A DNA stretch of 64,000 nucleotides, from positions 62,001 to 126,000 of the forward strand of contig JAHBBC010000027.1 of assembly GCA_019915015.1 (NCBI GenBank). Direction: 5' to 3'. How positions within the stretch are numbered: the first letter of the stretch is position 1; the number at the start of each line of letters is the position of its first letter. Source of the DNA: Auriscalpium vulgare (Eukaryota > Basidiomycota > Agaricomycetes > Russulales > Auriscalpiaceae). Positions 43,838 through 56,284 of the stretch are shown here, in pieces. Made by a program: the position numbers and the translations under genes. Below the pieces are notes generated by a model that saw only the letters and a list, made by a program, of their open reading frames with translations, had not been told where the DNA came from and searched no databases.

Positions 43838-45962
43838 CATGTCGACCCCGCTGTTCATCTTGGCCATTTTCGCCTCCGCCGCCCTCGCAGTTTTACTGGG
43901 CCGCGCGCGCGCCGCGAGAAACCTACTGCCTCCCGGGCCCCGCGGCAATGTCCTCGGGTTGCTCCTCAAGGCGGCTGTTCGACCAGTGGCGCAAGACATA
44001 CGTATGTCGCGGCTTGTGGCGGGCCGACTCGGTGCTGATACGCTTGGACCACACAGGGTCGGTGATCTCGTAAGCGCATCGTTGGGGCGCACGCATACCA
44101 TCTCTGAATACACGCAGATCCTGCAGTGTCAGCGACGCCCGGGCGACATCCATGCTTCTGGACAAGCGACATCTTCTCATACTTCTCCAGCCGTCCTCGG
44201 CTCTTCGTTGCGTGCACCCAGCTGTCATCGGTACTCCCTGGCACCTCGAGCAGGCACGAAATCCTGTCTGGGCCGAGTATGCCATACTGCGGGCGGTAGC
44301 GGGCGTGGCGCAAGGTGTGTCCGCACGGCTGCATGGCTAATATAATGGCTGGCGCCTCGCTTGCATACCGCGAGCACCAGACGCTCGAGGCGCACGTCAT
44401 GCTGCGCGCGCTGCTCGCGGACGCGGCGCGCCTCGACTCGGCGCTGCAGCGCTTCGCGGCGGCGGCCGTGCTTGGCGTGTCGTAAGGCCGGCACGTAAGC
44501 GACCTGGACGACGCGATGGTCGCGGGAAACCGCGCCACGAATGCTGGTAAGTTTATTCTGTTCGAGGTGGGGTCCCTGATGCGGGCTTGCGCGGTAGAGG
44601 ACCAGAGGTGAACGTAGCGCACCCGAGTTGTGTGCAGGCTGATGGGTGAACTGCATTGGGCACGATAGTAAGTATGTGCGGACATTTAGTGCGCTTGGGC
44701 GCTGATGGCGATGCATCCCAGCACGCCCGGGAAATACATTGTAGAAATCGTGCGTCATTCTTTGTCCTCACGCATTGTATTTAGCTGCTTAACTGCACCC
44801 AGTTCCGTTCCTCCTCTCCCTGCCCGTGCGCCGTCCCATTTGTTTGTCCATCACTTCAGTCCTTGACAGCGCGATAACATATAGCGCCCCTTGCAATGGT
44901 ACCGCCCAGCCCTTGAATGTGCTCGCGCCCGAGACACGCACACTTACCCTGCGTTATACCATGCCACGTAAGTAGCGTGCATATTCCAAGCCGCGCTTGG
45001 GACGCGCGCGCGCTCGGAGGTGGGCGCAGGGATGTCCGAGGTCGAGGTGGCTTGCGCGATTTTGTCGCCTTTCGGCGTGGGCATCGACACGGTGCGTTTC
45101 TAGTGTGGACTCCTTTGATGCGCTATGAAGTTCGTGGGTGCTGTGCAGACGGTTTCAACGATGCCATTGGGCGATAAGTACGTTCTATCCTTACTATCTC
45201 TTTTGAGCAATTTGCTGACCTTCTGCCGTGCAGTCTGCGCGACCCTGCACAAGGACGTGGCGCACAAGCTCCAGGCGCAACTTGTTTCCGTCGTCGGCCG
45301 CGCGCGGCTGCCTAGGCTCGCAGACGAGCCTGCGCCGCCGTATTTACGGGGAGTTATCAAGGAGGTGATGAGGCAAGTATTGCTGTATCCGTACATGTCA
45401 GACTCTGCCGACCGCTCTCCGCAGATTCCGGCATATTGTGCCGCTCGCGATACCGCACGCGACGACGGCAAGCAGCACATAAGCAAGGTATGACATCCCC
45501 ACCGGGAGGATGGTGTAGGGACACATCAAGTGCGCGCCATCCTCCTTCCTGCTCATCATTTGACGGTGCTGACAACGTCTCTCCCAGGGCTCTTGTAAAG
45601 AACCTTCCCCGAATCAGCATGGATCCGCCTGGAGCGCTTCCTTGCGCAGGATGACTTCGCGCTCCGGTCAGCTTCGGGCGGCGTGTGTGCCCGGCGTGCA
45701 CGTCGGCGTGCAGTCCGTTTACATCGTTGTTGCGCGGTGCGTCCTGTCCTACCATCGACTCCTTTCTGTCCGGGAGTACTCATGGTGATGCCGTGTGCAC
45801 GCAGTATCCTCTGGGCGTTCGAGTTGCGCCGGAGGGTGCACCACGTCTGAACGCGTATGCCAGCGAGTATGAGGTCGGCCGCACGGTGAGACGAAATATG
45901 CCAAAATCGTTGCTGATCAGGCGAGTATTGGGCCCAAGAGCGCGCTTCAGGTCTGCATGTCA
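43838..45962 (+). pseudogene. Cytochrome P450 pseudogene
   Basis: Pieces of one P450 appear in order but in shifting frames. Membrane anchor and hinge: MSTPLFILAIFASAALAVLL, then RNLLPPGPRGNVLG. RRLFDQWRKTY follows in another frame. ATSMLLDKR precedes AGASLAYREHQTLEAHVMLR and LDSALQRFAAAAVLGVS, which ends in TAA where a Tyr codon (SYG) is expected. K-helix region: VVGRARLPRLADEPAPPYLR with ExxR in KEVMR, then PLAIPHATTASST and another stop. Heme loop: FGRRVCP, then a frame change before PGVHVGVQSVYIVVA and another within ILWAF. At least two stops and several frameshifts make a functional product unlikely. Basidiomycete P450s have many introns, so a few breaks could be unrecognised introns. 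Confidence 0.75.
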
Positions 45963-47559
45963 ATAAAATGATTTTACCCACCATTTTCACATTGTGTTGG
46001 GACTTTCGCCGATAATGTACTTAGCCATGCTCAGCAGAGTCAGGAATTTGATCTTTTGACACTTTAAAATAACAAATACACGGGATGTCGGTCACTCCTA
46101 CAGCACGACCGTGTCGCGCCTCTCCGCCGTGGACATTGTCCGGCAAGGTCGGGCAGACATTGGAACATGGTCTGCCCGTGCGTGGTGACGAGGCCGACAA
46201 GAATGTACTGTGCCGCTCTGCGGGCCAGCTAGATAGGTTAGTGCTACGAGACAGGCAAGCGAGATCTGCATGCAAGCGTTTTTGCTCCGAGCGTTCGCAC
46301 TTGGCGGCGAGCCAGCCCTGTTTTCTGTGCGCTGTGTTGGCGTCGGATAGTCTGCGGCAGGCATGTCAGCAAAGTGATCGAGCAAAAGCAAAAGGCGGCG
46401 ACGCACGCTGTGACCATCGCCGCCGTCCGTCTAAATCAGCTCCCGTTGAGCACGACTACAAAACGCTGCTACAGGACGCATCAGTGTCGCCGCTAAGACA
46501 GATTGAGCCTGAGGACGCATCCATGGTCGCGTGCGCGTGAAGCCCTCAGCGCTGGCAAGAGGTTTGATAGCGCCCAAGTCCAGCGTTGCATACGCTGCGG
46601 TATCAAGCCTCGAGCAACACCATAGCAGTGGTCCTCTATCTGTCGCCGCTAAACATCGCCCGTAGAGCGAGAGGGAGCGAGACACGTCAGCGCTTGACGC
46701 ACTTTCGAGGCGGCTGTGTAAATGGAAAGGAGAGTCAAGAACCTAGAAGTACGGATGCATGGGTTGATAGTCACTTACAGCCAGTGCTCCGGACTCCGAA
46801 CACAGCGCGGCTCAATATTCTCTTTTCACAGCGCTCGTTGCCGAGTCGACACGGGTCCCATGGCTCATGGGCCGGTATGTTGATCGATCCCGCATTCCAT
46901 GCAGTCCATCTGGATCAACACGCTTAGCGCCTCGTGACTGCATTTGACACCAATTCACTGCATGCGCTCTGGTACTGGATTTTGAGCACCTCCCGCATCC
47001 AACGGATGGCATATACGTCGTGCTACGCCGGTTTCTGCCAGCTGGAACAGGCCCCCGCGACGCGCTGACCTAGCCAGGAGGCGTGTATAGCACCTCGATG
47101 GTCGAGCAAAGCGTCAACGAGGCCGGCGACGAGTGCCCATCGCAGCACGCCCGCCGCGCGCAAGGACACTGTAAGGCAAAATGTTCGGTGTTGTAGGCAG
47201 TAGGATGAAACATGAGGACCGTACCTGCGGCCGCCGGCGAGGGTAGTCGGATATCGCGGCTAAAACAATGACTTGGACGAAAATCAGCGTCATAGTGAGA
47301 ACAACCTGCTCCATACGCACTTTTGTTGCCCCTGTTTCGACTCTGCTGCACGCCGGGGTCGTCTATGGCGCGGACTGTCGCTGGACGAGCCGGCTTGGTC
47401 GATATGCCAGTGAATCCGCACTGTCATATGAGTTCGCACTGTCCTGACCCACGAGAGTTTTCCTTCAAAATTAAGGATGCAAAGCTTGGCCAAAGACTCG
47501 CTCGTAGTGATGTGACGGATGGCCATGGTTGAGGTGGGAGGTGTAGAGAGGTCCGGAAG
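45963..47559. other. No supported gene
   Basis: Base composition is moderate and ORFs are short on both strands. No family motif, tandem repeat or RNA gene was recognised. Confidence 0.4.
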
Positions 47560-50110
47560 AGACAGTTGAGTTGACCACGAGCGACGGCCTTTTCGGCAAC
47601 CTCCGGCCCTCTCCGGCCCGGCCTCCCCCCTCCGAGGAGTCGAGGCTCGAACAGTTCCGGCCCTTCAGCGCAGCCTCTACCTATCTGGTCCCTTTGGTCG
47701 ATCAAGCCTAAGCAGACCCTTGCTCTGCCGAATTCGCCCTCTATTATTTCGTGGTGCGACAGCCAGCACGTCTGGCATGCAGATTCCGGTGCGTGTCTTC
47801 GCACGCAGAGACGAGCGCGCTGGCGCTGACCCGAACTATGTCCCCGTTTCCAGCCCACAACCTCGTGTTTGGACTTCTGCGCGCTGGGTGACGCCGCACT
47901 CGGTCATGCTCAACGACCACCCGCAGAAAACTCCCGCGCTGCTCCGTGTGCCACGTAGAAGCGTCTCCTAGCGAACTTTTGGCCCAAGATACGCGCAGGG
48001 TTGGTGCGATGGGAAATGCTTTGGTGAGGCGAGAACTAGAAGGATGCCACGAGATGGAATGGAGGACTTATGGTGCAGGCGTGAAGGGTGAGCATATACT
48101 ACATCGGTGGTCGGGACGGTGCGTTGACTTCGCGGCTGTCATTTGCAAGGATGTTTTGTACTACAACCCGGACGATCCAAAACACCACCCTGGAGGACCG
48201 TCAGCCAGTATCTCTTTGGCAGGCCAAGCTATGCCATCTGGACGACGTCATATTGTGCGTAGTTTCCTGCTTATTATCTCATCACACAAACGACCTTCAC
48301 GCAGGCGATTTTCTCATCAAGCCGACACGCGTCTTGGAATTTTGGGGCAGTTCGTACGTTCTCGGGCGCTGAGATGTCGCGGTCACCGGCGGCAATCCAG
48401 GTAGCCAACGACTTCGGTCATCGAGGTGTAGCAAAAGGGCTCCAGGTGCGTTCGAGAACTATTTGGTGGAGTTGAAGACTCATGTTGCCTCGCTCTTCAG
48501 CATCAGATTTGCCGGACGCTGTTCTCAGAAGAGACTCTCCTGCTTCGTCCAGAGGATCGCTCACTGCCACCGCATATCGTCAGGCAGGCCGGCCCACGTC
48601 TGTCAGTGAGCCTTTCCTCCACCAACGAAGGCCTATCTTATGTGCCGTCACGATGACGTGGGCTACGCGACACCATCTTTGTCGAGCTGGGCAATGATCT
48701 ACGCACGGAGCAGCAACATATACAGGTACGCTCCTTCATGCTGTGCTTAGCCAAGTACTACGCTGATACTGACGCTTATCCTCTCTCCAGCCCATCCTCT
48801 TTCCTACCCCCCCGCCATAGTCCATTTCCTCTTGCGTGCGGCCATGGGCGCCGCCTTGCGACGGAGCCGAGGTGATCTGCACCTCGTTCGCTGCATAGCG
48901 CATGATGGTTGACCAAAAATGGCGACTGAGTGGCCACGACCGCTTCTTGGGCCCGCCGCGCGACCGACGGGGCACGGAAAGTGTGAGTTTTATTCACTGC
49001 CAAGCTCTCGAGCACGCTGACACATTGCGCTGCTCTGTAACCAGCGCTGCGCACGCCGACCACGATGGCTTTGAGCGGGGGCGGTGGGCGCCATGGTACG
49101 TCGTCATGGGCTGTATCTTTGTTCCTTGGCTGACGCATTGTAGCAGCGCTGCGTTCGACATCGGGGCACGCTCATGCAGAAAATGCTCCAGATACTGCTA
49201 CGTTCGTGGTACGTTTCACGAGGCATGGCCGCCGAATATCCTCATGAATTGCTCGTGCAGCTTCCCCGCTCCTCTGCAAACCCACGCTCTCATGCCGTTT
49301 GCCGCTTAGCCTCTGAGTATATGCATGTGGTAGAGCCCACTTATCACCCGCCCGCCCGCCAGCCCGCCCGTGAGCTTGGTACATTGTGAACCCGCCGCGC
49401 GCTGTCTGTCTGACGCAAGGTTGATTTCGCCCATCAGGTTCGCCGGCCCGTTCAACAAGTCCACTCGCAGAGATAGAGAACGATCCGGAGGGCGTTGCGG
49501 ACTCACCAGGAGGACCAGCCGCCAAGCGGGCAGACCGTGGCGGGCGGTAAGGATCGCAGCGCGTGCGTTTTATCTCTTATCTGAAGTACCAGACGCCGAC
49601 AGTGACTGAATGCTCGCTGCTCGGGAACGAACTTCGCGGCGGGCTGGTAAATTGATTGTTTGCGCGCCGGACTCCGCGGGCAACGTCCGACGTCGAAGAT
49701 GAGACACGGGAGCCAGGTGCGCGTGCGCAGAGTGGCCATGGACGGACGATTGGGTTTTGTGGGTACGATTATTGACGCTGCGTTGGTGGGCTCGTCCCCA
49801 TCAACACACGAGGACGCACTCAGCGTATCACTCTTGTGCGTGTCCGCCTGGTCGATATCCGGCTGCCACGCCTGCTGGCTGAAATCGAGAAAACCCGAAC
49901 GCGCACAGGGCGCGAACGACGGCTCAATCCAACCATCGCACAGATCATCGACCGCCAGCAGGCGTGCTGTGCTTGCAGCATATATCACGGGCGAGCAGGG
50001 CAGAAGCAAACCTGTGAAGTTGCGCACCGCGGAGGAGAGCGGAGGGCATCTATGCATGTATTGACCGACGATAGAAGGAGTACGCGGCCAAGCACAGTAT
50101 AACATGCAAT
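47560..50110 (+). pseudogene. Degenerate unit 1 of an unknown multi-copy gene
   Basis: Several blocks here recur at 50.6-54.2 kb in the same order: TTCGGCAACCTCCGGCC (47593), a block near 48300-48450, GTGGGCTACGCGACACCAT (48657), ATGGTTGACCAAAAATGGCG (48902), CGCACGCCGACCACGATGG (49048), GGTACGTTTCACGAGGCATG (49208) and ATCACGGGCGAGCAGGGCAG (49984). Intron-like gt..ag spacing between blocks suggests a gene with many small exons, but no frame stays open for long and stops occur in every trial reading. Family not recognised. Confidence 0.45.
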
Positions 50111-50639
50111 TGATGTCCCTTTATGGATTGCCGGTACTGTGCTATGAAGTCTTGCTTTACGACTGCGGACCAGTACTGAGTGTGCCGTACGACATGACCA
50201 CTCCACGAGACCACAAGTGCTCCGATGAATACGAGAATACGTACAGACTTTCACACCGAACTGAATATGTACAGTAGTCTCCCTGAGGCAAAGTAGACAG
50301 ATTCAACCGATGAGAGCGGGCCGGAGCGTGTCTGGCTCTGTCTTTCAGTACGTTCTCTTCAACATCGATTGCGCGCCTCCGTCGAGTCCTCGCCGACGTC
50401 TGCTCTGAAGTATTCATATTGTGCAAGCGCTCTCGCTTCATCACGAGCGTATCGGCCGTGCGTGGTCGTCAGCCCGCTCGGCATCGCTGGCAATCCAATT
50501 CGTTCCAATCCTCGGGGCGCAGTGCTTATCCATCGAACAAACGTAGAGGAGCACACCTGACTCGAAGCTGGCGAGAATCAGATCGATTGCTTTGGTGCGT
50601 GGCCCGTTGCTGTCGTCTACTTGGATGCAGACATCCGGC

Positions 50640-53600
50640 CGACAGCGCCTTCGGGTGGCCGCGACTGCCAGCGGGCTGTTCGGCAATCTCCGGCCACTCT
50701 TCACAACCAACCATCACGCGTCCTCCTGCCTCTCCTCTCCCCTTATCCACATATGCCCTGCCTCAAGCATCCACACGATCCGGTTTGATCATCAGCATCA
50801 TCCACTTGACTACCTCTCACCCACCACTGGACTGTGATCGCCACCATCACCTCAACCCGCTGCTCGCAGGCCATTGAGGCACTTTCATTCCGTGCACGTG
50901 CCAGCGCGATGCTTGCGCAGGACTGTGTATGTTGAATGTAAACTTGTTGGCATGTGCTTGCGACAGTGGGCTGCTGGCGATGAGCTGTCCATCGTGTGTC
51001 CTGGTTCTCATCGTATCGCCAGCTGGAGTCCGTCAAATTCGATTGTCTACGGTCGGAAGGGCTTTTTGTATCGGTCGTGGATATCCTAGGGCAGTATGCT
51101 ACGTCGCTCCTGTCTATCTATTGCCTGTATCCTTCTGAAACCACGTCCTACAGCCCTATATCTCTCGCTGCTGCCCTCCCTATTCCCGTGTGGTTCTCTG
51201 CAAGACCGGTCGCCAACCCACTCGTCTCTCGCAGCACGGCGACGGGAACGCCCTTCCGCGATCGCCATTTCACGCTGGAGGGTATGCGCGCATTGATATG
51301 GCGCTTTGGGCTGCCGAAAGCCTTCGACGCTGCAGGTTCTTCGACAAAGGCACGTCCCACCCATCATTTCTATCTTATTTGCGCACGGGCTGACATTATG
51401 GCTTGCAGTCTGGCCTGCCTCAGTCAATTTGAAGTGTGGGGTGGATCATTGGCCGCGGTGCGTCATCAAAACACCGCTTCTTGCGATTGGCATTCTGACA
51501 GTGGCCTAGCAGATCTCCATTGCGCGCTCGCACCAGACACCCCCAAAGCGCTCGCGGATCCGGTGCAAGAATGCGTCGCAGATCGGTTCCCGAAGGCTCT
51601 CTCCACCCACCACTACTGTCACCAACACTGCTCGCAGGACGTCTGAGGCCAGTGCATACCGTGCACGTAGCACCAGTATGTTGCCTTCGGGGCTGTCATT
51701 TTCAGGGCTGGCTGTTCCAGTCCGCGATTGGGGCTATCCAAGACACCCTGGGGCCCGTCATCCAGGACGATTTTGACTTAGTTTGGTAGGAGTGCAGCGT
51801 CATATAGTGCGTGCTTTCCAGCTGACTCTATCTCCATCCTCACACGAACGTCGTTCACGCAGGAGTTCTTTCGTCCGGCTGTCAGCAGCTCGTTTTCGGG
51901 TGCCGAGGCGTCGCAGTCACAACGACAGCTCAAGCAAAGCACGACATTGAAGTGCATCAACACAAACGGCTCTAGGTGCGCGCGAGAGTCTTATCTGCTG
52001 GGCTTGAAGTCTGACCGCCGCTGTCCTTCCACCGTCGACAGACTCGGGATGCAATCTCCAGCTTAAAATTGAAATCGTTCGGCGGAGTCTTTCTCTCTCC
52101 GCAGAGAAGGCCGTATCCCATCCGGCGCCACGATAGCGTGGGCTGCGCGATGCCATGACGGTTGGCTGGCGACGATCTACGCACTGGCACTACGAGCGGC
52201 ACTGTATCCAGGTGCCTTGCTTTGCTGTGCGCTCGGTCAAGTTCGACTGCTCATACTACACCCTTCCAGATCTCCGTATTACGTCGTCCCTCGCGCCGGC
52301 ATGCACATCGCGGGTATGGCCATGGCGTCGCCTCTCCAAACGCGGCCGGGACCTCGCTCGCTGCATAGCGTCAGACGGCTGCTGGCACCGATCCACCACG
52401 GCGACTGGCCGCTTCTTGGCCCGGCCTGCGACCAACTACTTACCTCCTTGGATGCGTGCGCCGGGGGACGGAACAATGTGCGCGTTCTTTTTACTACCCC
52501 ACTGTGGACAATGCTGATAGATTCCTCTGCTCAGCGACGGAACGGCGCTGCGCATGTGTCGTACGCCGAAGAAGACCGCAATGAGTGTATATACCCTTAG
52601 GGTGGTACGTCTTCATGAGCTGTGTCCTCGCGGCTCGGCTGAGGCAATGTCTCAGCGTTGCGTTCGCACAGCATCCTGCAAGGCGGGGTACGCTCGGGCA
52701 AAACGTTATCCACGTAAAGAATTCTTCTCTCATGGTGCGTTTCAAGAGGCACGGTCACAAATACCCTTTGAAATCGATCATCCCGCTGCCCTTCTGCGCA
52801 CCGCCCCTCTGCAAACCCGCGCTCTCGTGCCTCAATGAGCACCCTTCGTTCAGCATGCTCGACGCTTGCGGTGGCGCATACGCGTCTGGTATGCTGCGTG
52901 GGCCAAGAACGCTCTCAGTGCGCTTCGGTGAGCTTGGTAGATCGCGAACGCGCTCGGGCCGCGCTGCATGTCTGACGCATGGTACTTCCAGCCATCGGGT
53001 CCGCCGCGCCGTTCGATAAGCCCGTTCTGAGAGAACAGTCTGCATGGCGTCGTGGGTGCGGAGCGAAAACAAGCCGCCAAGATACGGGTGTGGCGGCGAT
53101 GGGCGGACATCGGGTGACAGACCACGGGCAGTCATCATCACCGCGAGTGAGTTTTATACATCTTTTCGGAACACGCTGCAGGAACTGACCGTGTAGGAGC
53201 GCTGCGCAGGTACCGTTCGCACGCCGACGGATTCGAGCGACGCGGGCTTTGAGCGGGGGTAGCGCATAGTACGTCGTCATGATCTGTATTCTCGGGGTTG
53301 GCTGAGACATCGTTGCAGTGGAACCTTACTTCTCTGCGGTCATGGTACGTTTCACGGTGCACGGTCGCGAATTCGAATACCGGTTTGACTCGATCTTTCA
53401 GCTTCCCGTCTGGGGCCCGTCCACGCAAACCCCCCCTTCACGCCGCGATGCCCACCGTCCAGCTTGCTGGACACGTGCGGCGCTGGGCACATCGCCTGCC
53501 GCTCAAATCCCAAGTATACGGTCGACGAAGTCGCCCATTTATTTTACCTGCCTTGCATTCCTGTGAGTTTGGGACATCGTGAAGACGGCGCGCTGTATCT

Positions 53601-54200
53601 ATGTCTGACACGCGTTTACCTCATCCCATCAGGTCGCCGGCGTTCGATACTCCTCCTCCTGGCGGACGTCGCCAGTCTGGACGGACGGGGTACCAGGAGC
53701 CAAAATGCGACCGTATATCAAGGTGGCGCAATGATGCGATGACGGCAAGGCGAGTGCGTCTTTATGCGGAAGAAAATGATAATCATCATGATTGACTGGC
53801 TCTCGCTCCAGGAGCTGCGCGTTGGACCATGTGAAAGTGTATGCGCAGGATTTCATGATGGACCCGGCTTCAGCTTGTCACGCACATACTGATGTCATAC
53901 TGGGACGCGACGGAGCCCTGGTCATCTCGTGCTCGTGGTATTCACAATAGAGCTGTCAGGGGACCGAGCTGCGATCCACAACGACGCGCTCGGCGGATGT
54001 TCCGTATGTGCCCGCCTTAGCTGCCTGGCTGGCTGATATCAACAAAGCCCGAACGCCGATACTTACTATGTGAAGAAGGCGGTCGCAAGAGGCCCGCAAT
54101 ATATCGCGCAGCTAGACGGCCGCGAGCAGTGATGCTGCGCTTATAGCGTATATCGCGGAGAGGCAGGGCAGAAGTAAACCTGGCTGCCGTGAGCACCGAC
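50640..54200 (+). pseudogene. Degenerate unit 2 (with internal duplications) of the same unknown gene
   Basis: Matches unit 1 in order and also repeats parts of itself. CCGTGCACG blocks after CTCGCAG occur at 50872 and 51636. The exon-like block GGTACGTTTCACGGTGCACG occurs at 53342, with a diverged form at 52734. The end block TATATCGCGGAGAGGCAGGG is at 54149. The best peptide readings are MVRFTVHGREFEYRFDSIFQ (53341) and GWLFQSAIGAIQDTLGPVIQ (about 51706), neither recognised. Several frameshifts separate copies. It looks like a tandemly amplified gene in decay. Confidence 0.45.
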
Positions 54201-55761
54201 TCAAGGAACCCGCACGCCGATATCGATGGCAGAGGTCCTAGGGTAGGAGAGACTGAGTACGACAGTTATTGTATACTAGACTGCCGTCATGGCCATGCGC
54301 GACTGCTCTATGTAGGATATCACGGAGCCATGCTGTCCTCCGACGGTCGCATATCCTTGGTGTTTCTCGCCTGCATCTGCGCTTGCAATCCTACCGTCCG
54401 TCCAGCTTCAAAATGCGCGCTCCCAGACCCCGTCGATGCGTCGACTCGTATCGATCGCGTAGCTGGGCAGGGCAGAGGACATCCGCGCCGGTGCCAAATC
54501 GTGGCCGATGGTCCGTCGACGAGACGGACTGTCTGAGAGCATGTGCGTCCGAGGTGCGATACCGTGCGTACGGCAGCAGGACATCGAAGCAGGAGACGCG
54601 CACCTGTTCGAGGGCGCGCGCTGACGGTGCTCGGCGAGGAGCTCGAGCAGCGCATTCGGAGCGGCGTCGTCGTCCGAGCGCAGCAGACGTCCGCACTTGC
54701 TGGTAGTGGGCCGGTGCTAAGCACGGCAGGTACGATTCCATTTCTAATGGTTTGTGAATATCATTATGTAGTTAATGTTAGTATCCATTTGCTGCGGCTA
54801 CAACCTCTACTTGATGTGAGTTTGAAATGCAGTAGAGAGTCTGCATGTACTGAGAATAGTGAATGGTGTTGAAGGTAGTGATATGCAAGTGAAAGATTGA
54901 CCTGTCTCAGTCATATCTAAAGTTCAATCTGTGGCATCATGGGTAGCCCTGATACTCCTCGCTCTGCGCTACGAGGCAATCGTTCGCCAATTTTCGCACT
55001 TTTGACAAGTCAACATTCACACAATTTCAGAGTCGCAGCATCGCACAGCAGTGTTCCGACCATCCGATTAGTCTCTCCAAATGCTCGCAAGCTTGGACCA
55101 GAGTTCCAACCACTTGTCACAGATGTCGTGAGATTGGATGGAACGTAGAGCCGTCCAAGTGAGCAACTGGGGGCGTTGGGGTCACCTATTCAGTGACGCG
55201 ACATGTCGTCTGTTGAGGATCGGCTCCACGCACAAGGACGATGAGGGACAACGAAGGATATTCGAATTAGCGCCGGGTAGCGTATACGAAGCTGGGCGTA
55301 ATCCGTAAGGGATATCGTAGCAAAAGAGCTAGCTACATGTCCACGGAATAAGGTTCGTATGTACTGTACAGTACCCGGAAGATGCCGGTGCGGCGTTGAG
55401 CTCGACATGCACGTGATATTCCAACATCGTCCGGGCAAGGCAACATGTAGCTGTCCGGGAGTCGTCCTTTCAGAACGACGGGATGTGTGAGTGGTACGAG
55501 AGACAGGCGTTGTCTCTCGAGGAAGCTGGGTCCTATGCCTAATCCCTCATGTGTACTTTCGGAGTGTCTCGATGAAGTACGCTGGGTGAGGGTGTAAGGC
55601 AAGAAGGATGGTATTAAGTAAGCAACCGCGGTGCGTAAATACAAATACAGACTAAGGAACCAGTAACACTGTGGGGTTGCAATCAAAGGTATTCAAAGGT
55701 ATCACAAGAGTAGGAAGAGAACAATATAAGTAGGATATCCAACATGTCAGTGACACAACTG

Positions 55762-56063
55762 TCACAGTTGTCTCACAGTCAGCTTATTATTCTCCTGGGT
55801 CTCATCTTGTCCCATCGTCATCCCATTAGCCGTTGTGTGAGCTCTACGTTGCTCTGACTGTCTTGCGACACCGGCTATTACAGTTGCATTGCTCTCGTCC
55901 CGCAGTGATTGCACCCTCGCTCGTGTCGCACTACTCATCCTAGTCTTCCAACCATTGCCCTTGCTCTTCTGACTAGTCACATGAGTGCAATGGTTCAGTG
56001 TTGTTGTCTGCACTCCTCTCTGTTGTTCTGACCATATTTCGATAATTGTGCACACAGTGCAGT
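55762..56063 (-). pseudogene. Unknown ORF interrupted by the retroelement
   Basis: Reading minus from the right flank of the retroelement (62874-62804) and continuing at 56056 after removing the element and one copy of the 7 bp flanking repeat, one frame stays open to the stop at 55762. The part left of the element contains TRMSSATRARVQSLRDESNA and NGMTMGQDETQENNKLTVRQ. No family is recognised; the polar composition resembles a retroelement gag. 54201-55761 otherwise holds no supportable gene. Confidence 0.3.
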
Positions 56064-56232
56064 TGGTACTCTATGGCGGCCCGAGGCACGAGGACAGCCG
56101 TAGCGGGAGGTCTATGATTACGTGAGCGGCGCCGGGCTCATCGTCGCCACGCCTCCCACGTAGGCGCCCTCGCGCTCGCTCTCTACTGCCACCTGGCACT
56201 TTCATCAGCCTTTTTGGCCTCATTTTTTCGCA
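56064..56232 (+). repeat. Split direct repeat A1
   Basis: Begins TGGTACTCTATGGCGG and ends CATTTTTTCGCA. Repeated at 61334-61502 with one G/A change. It holds the presumed promoter and leader of the element; the gag ATG is 52 bp beyond its end. Confidence 0.85.
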
Positions 56233-56284
56233 GTTTTCCTTCAGTTTTCGTCGCACCTTTCTGCTCGCAGTCAGTTCCCTTCCC

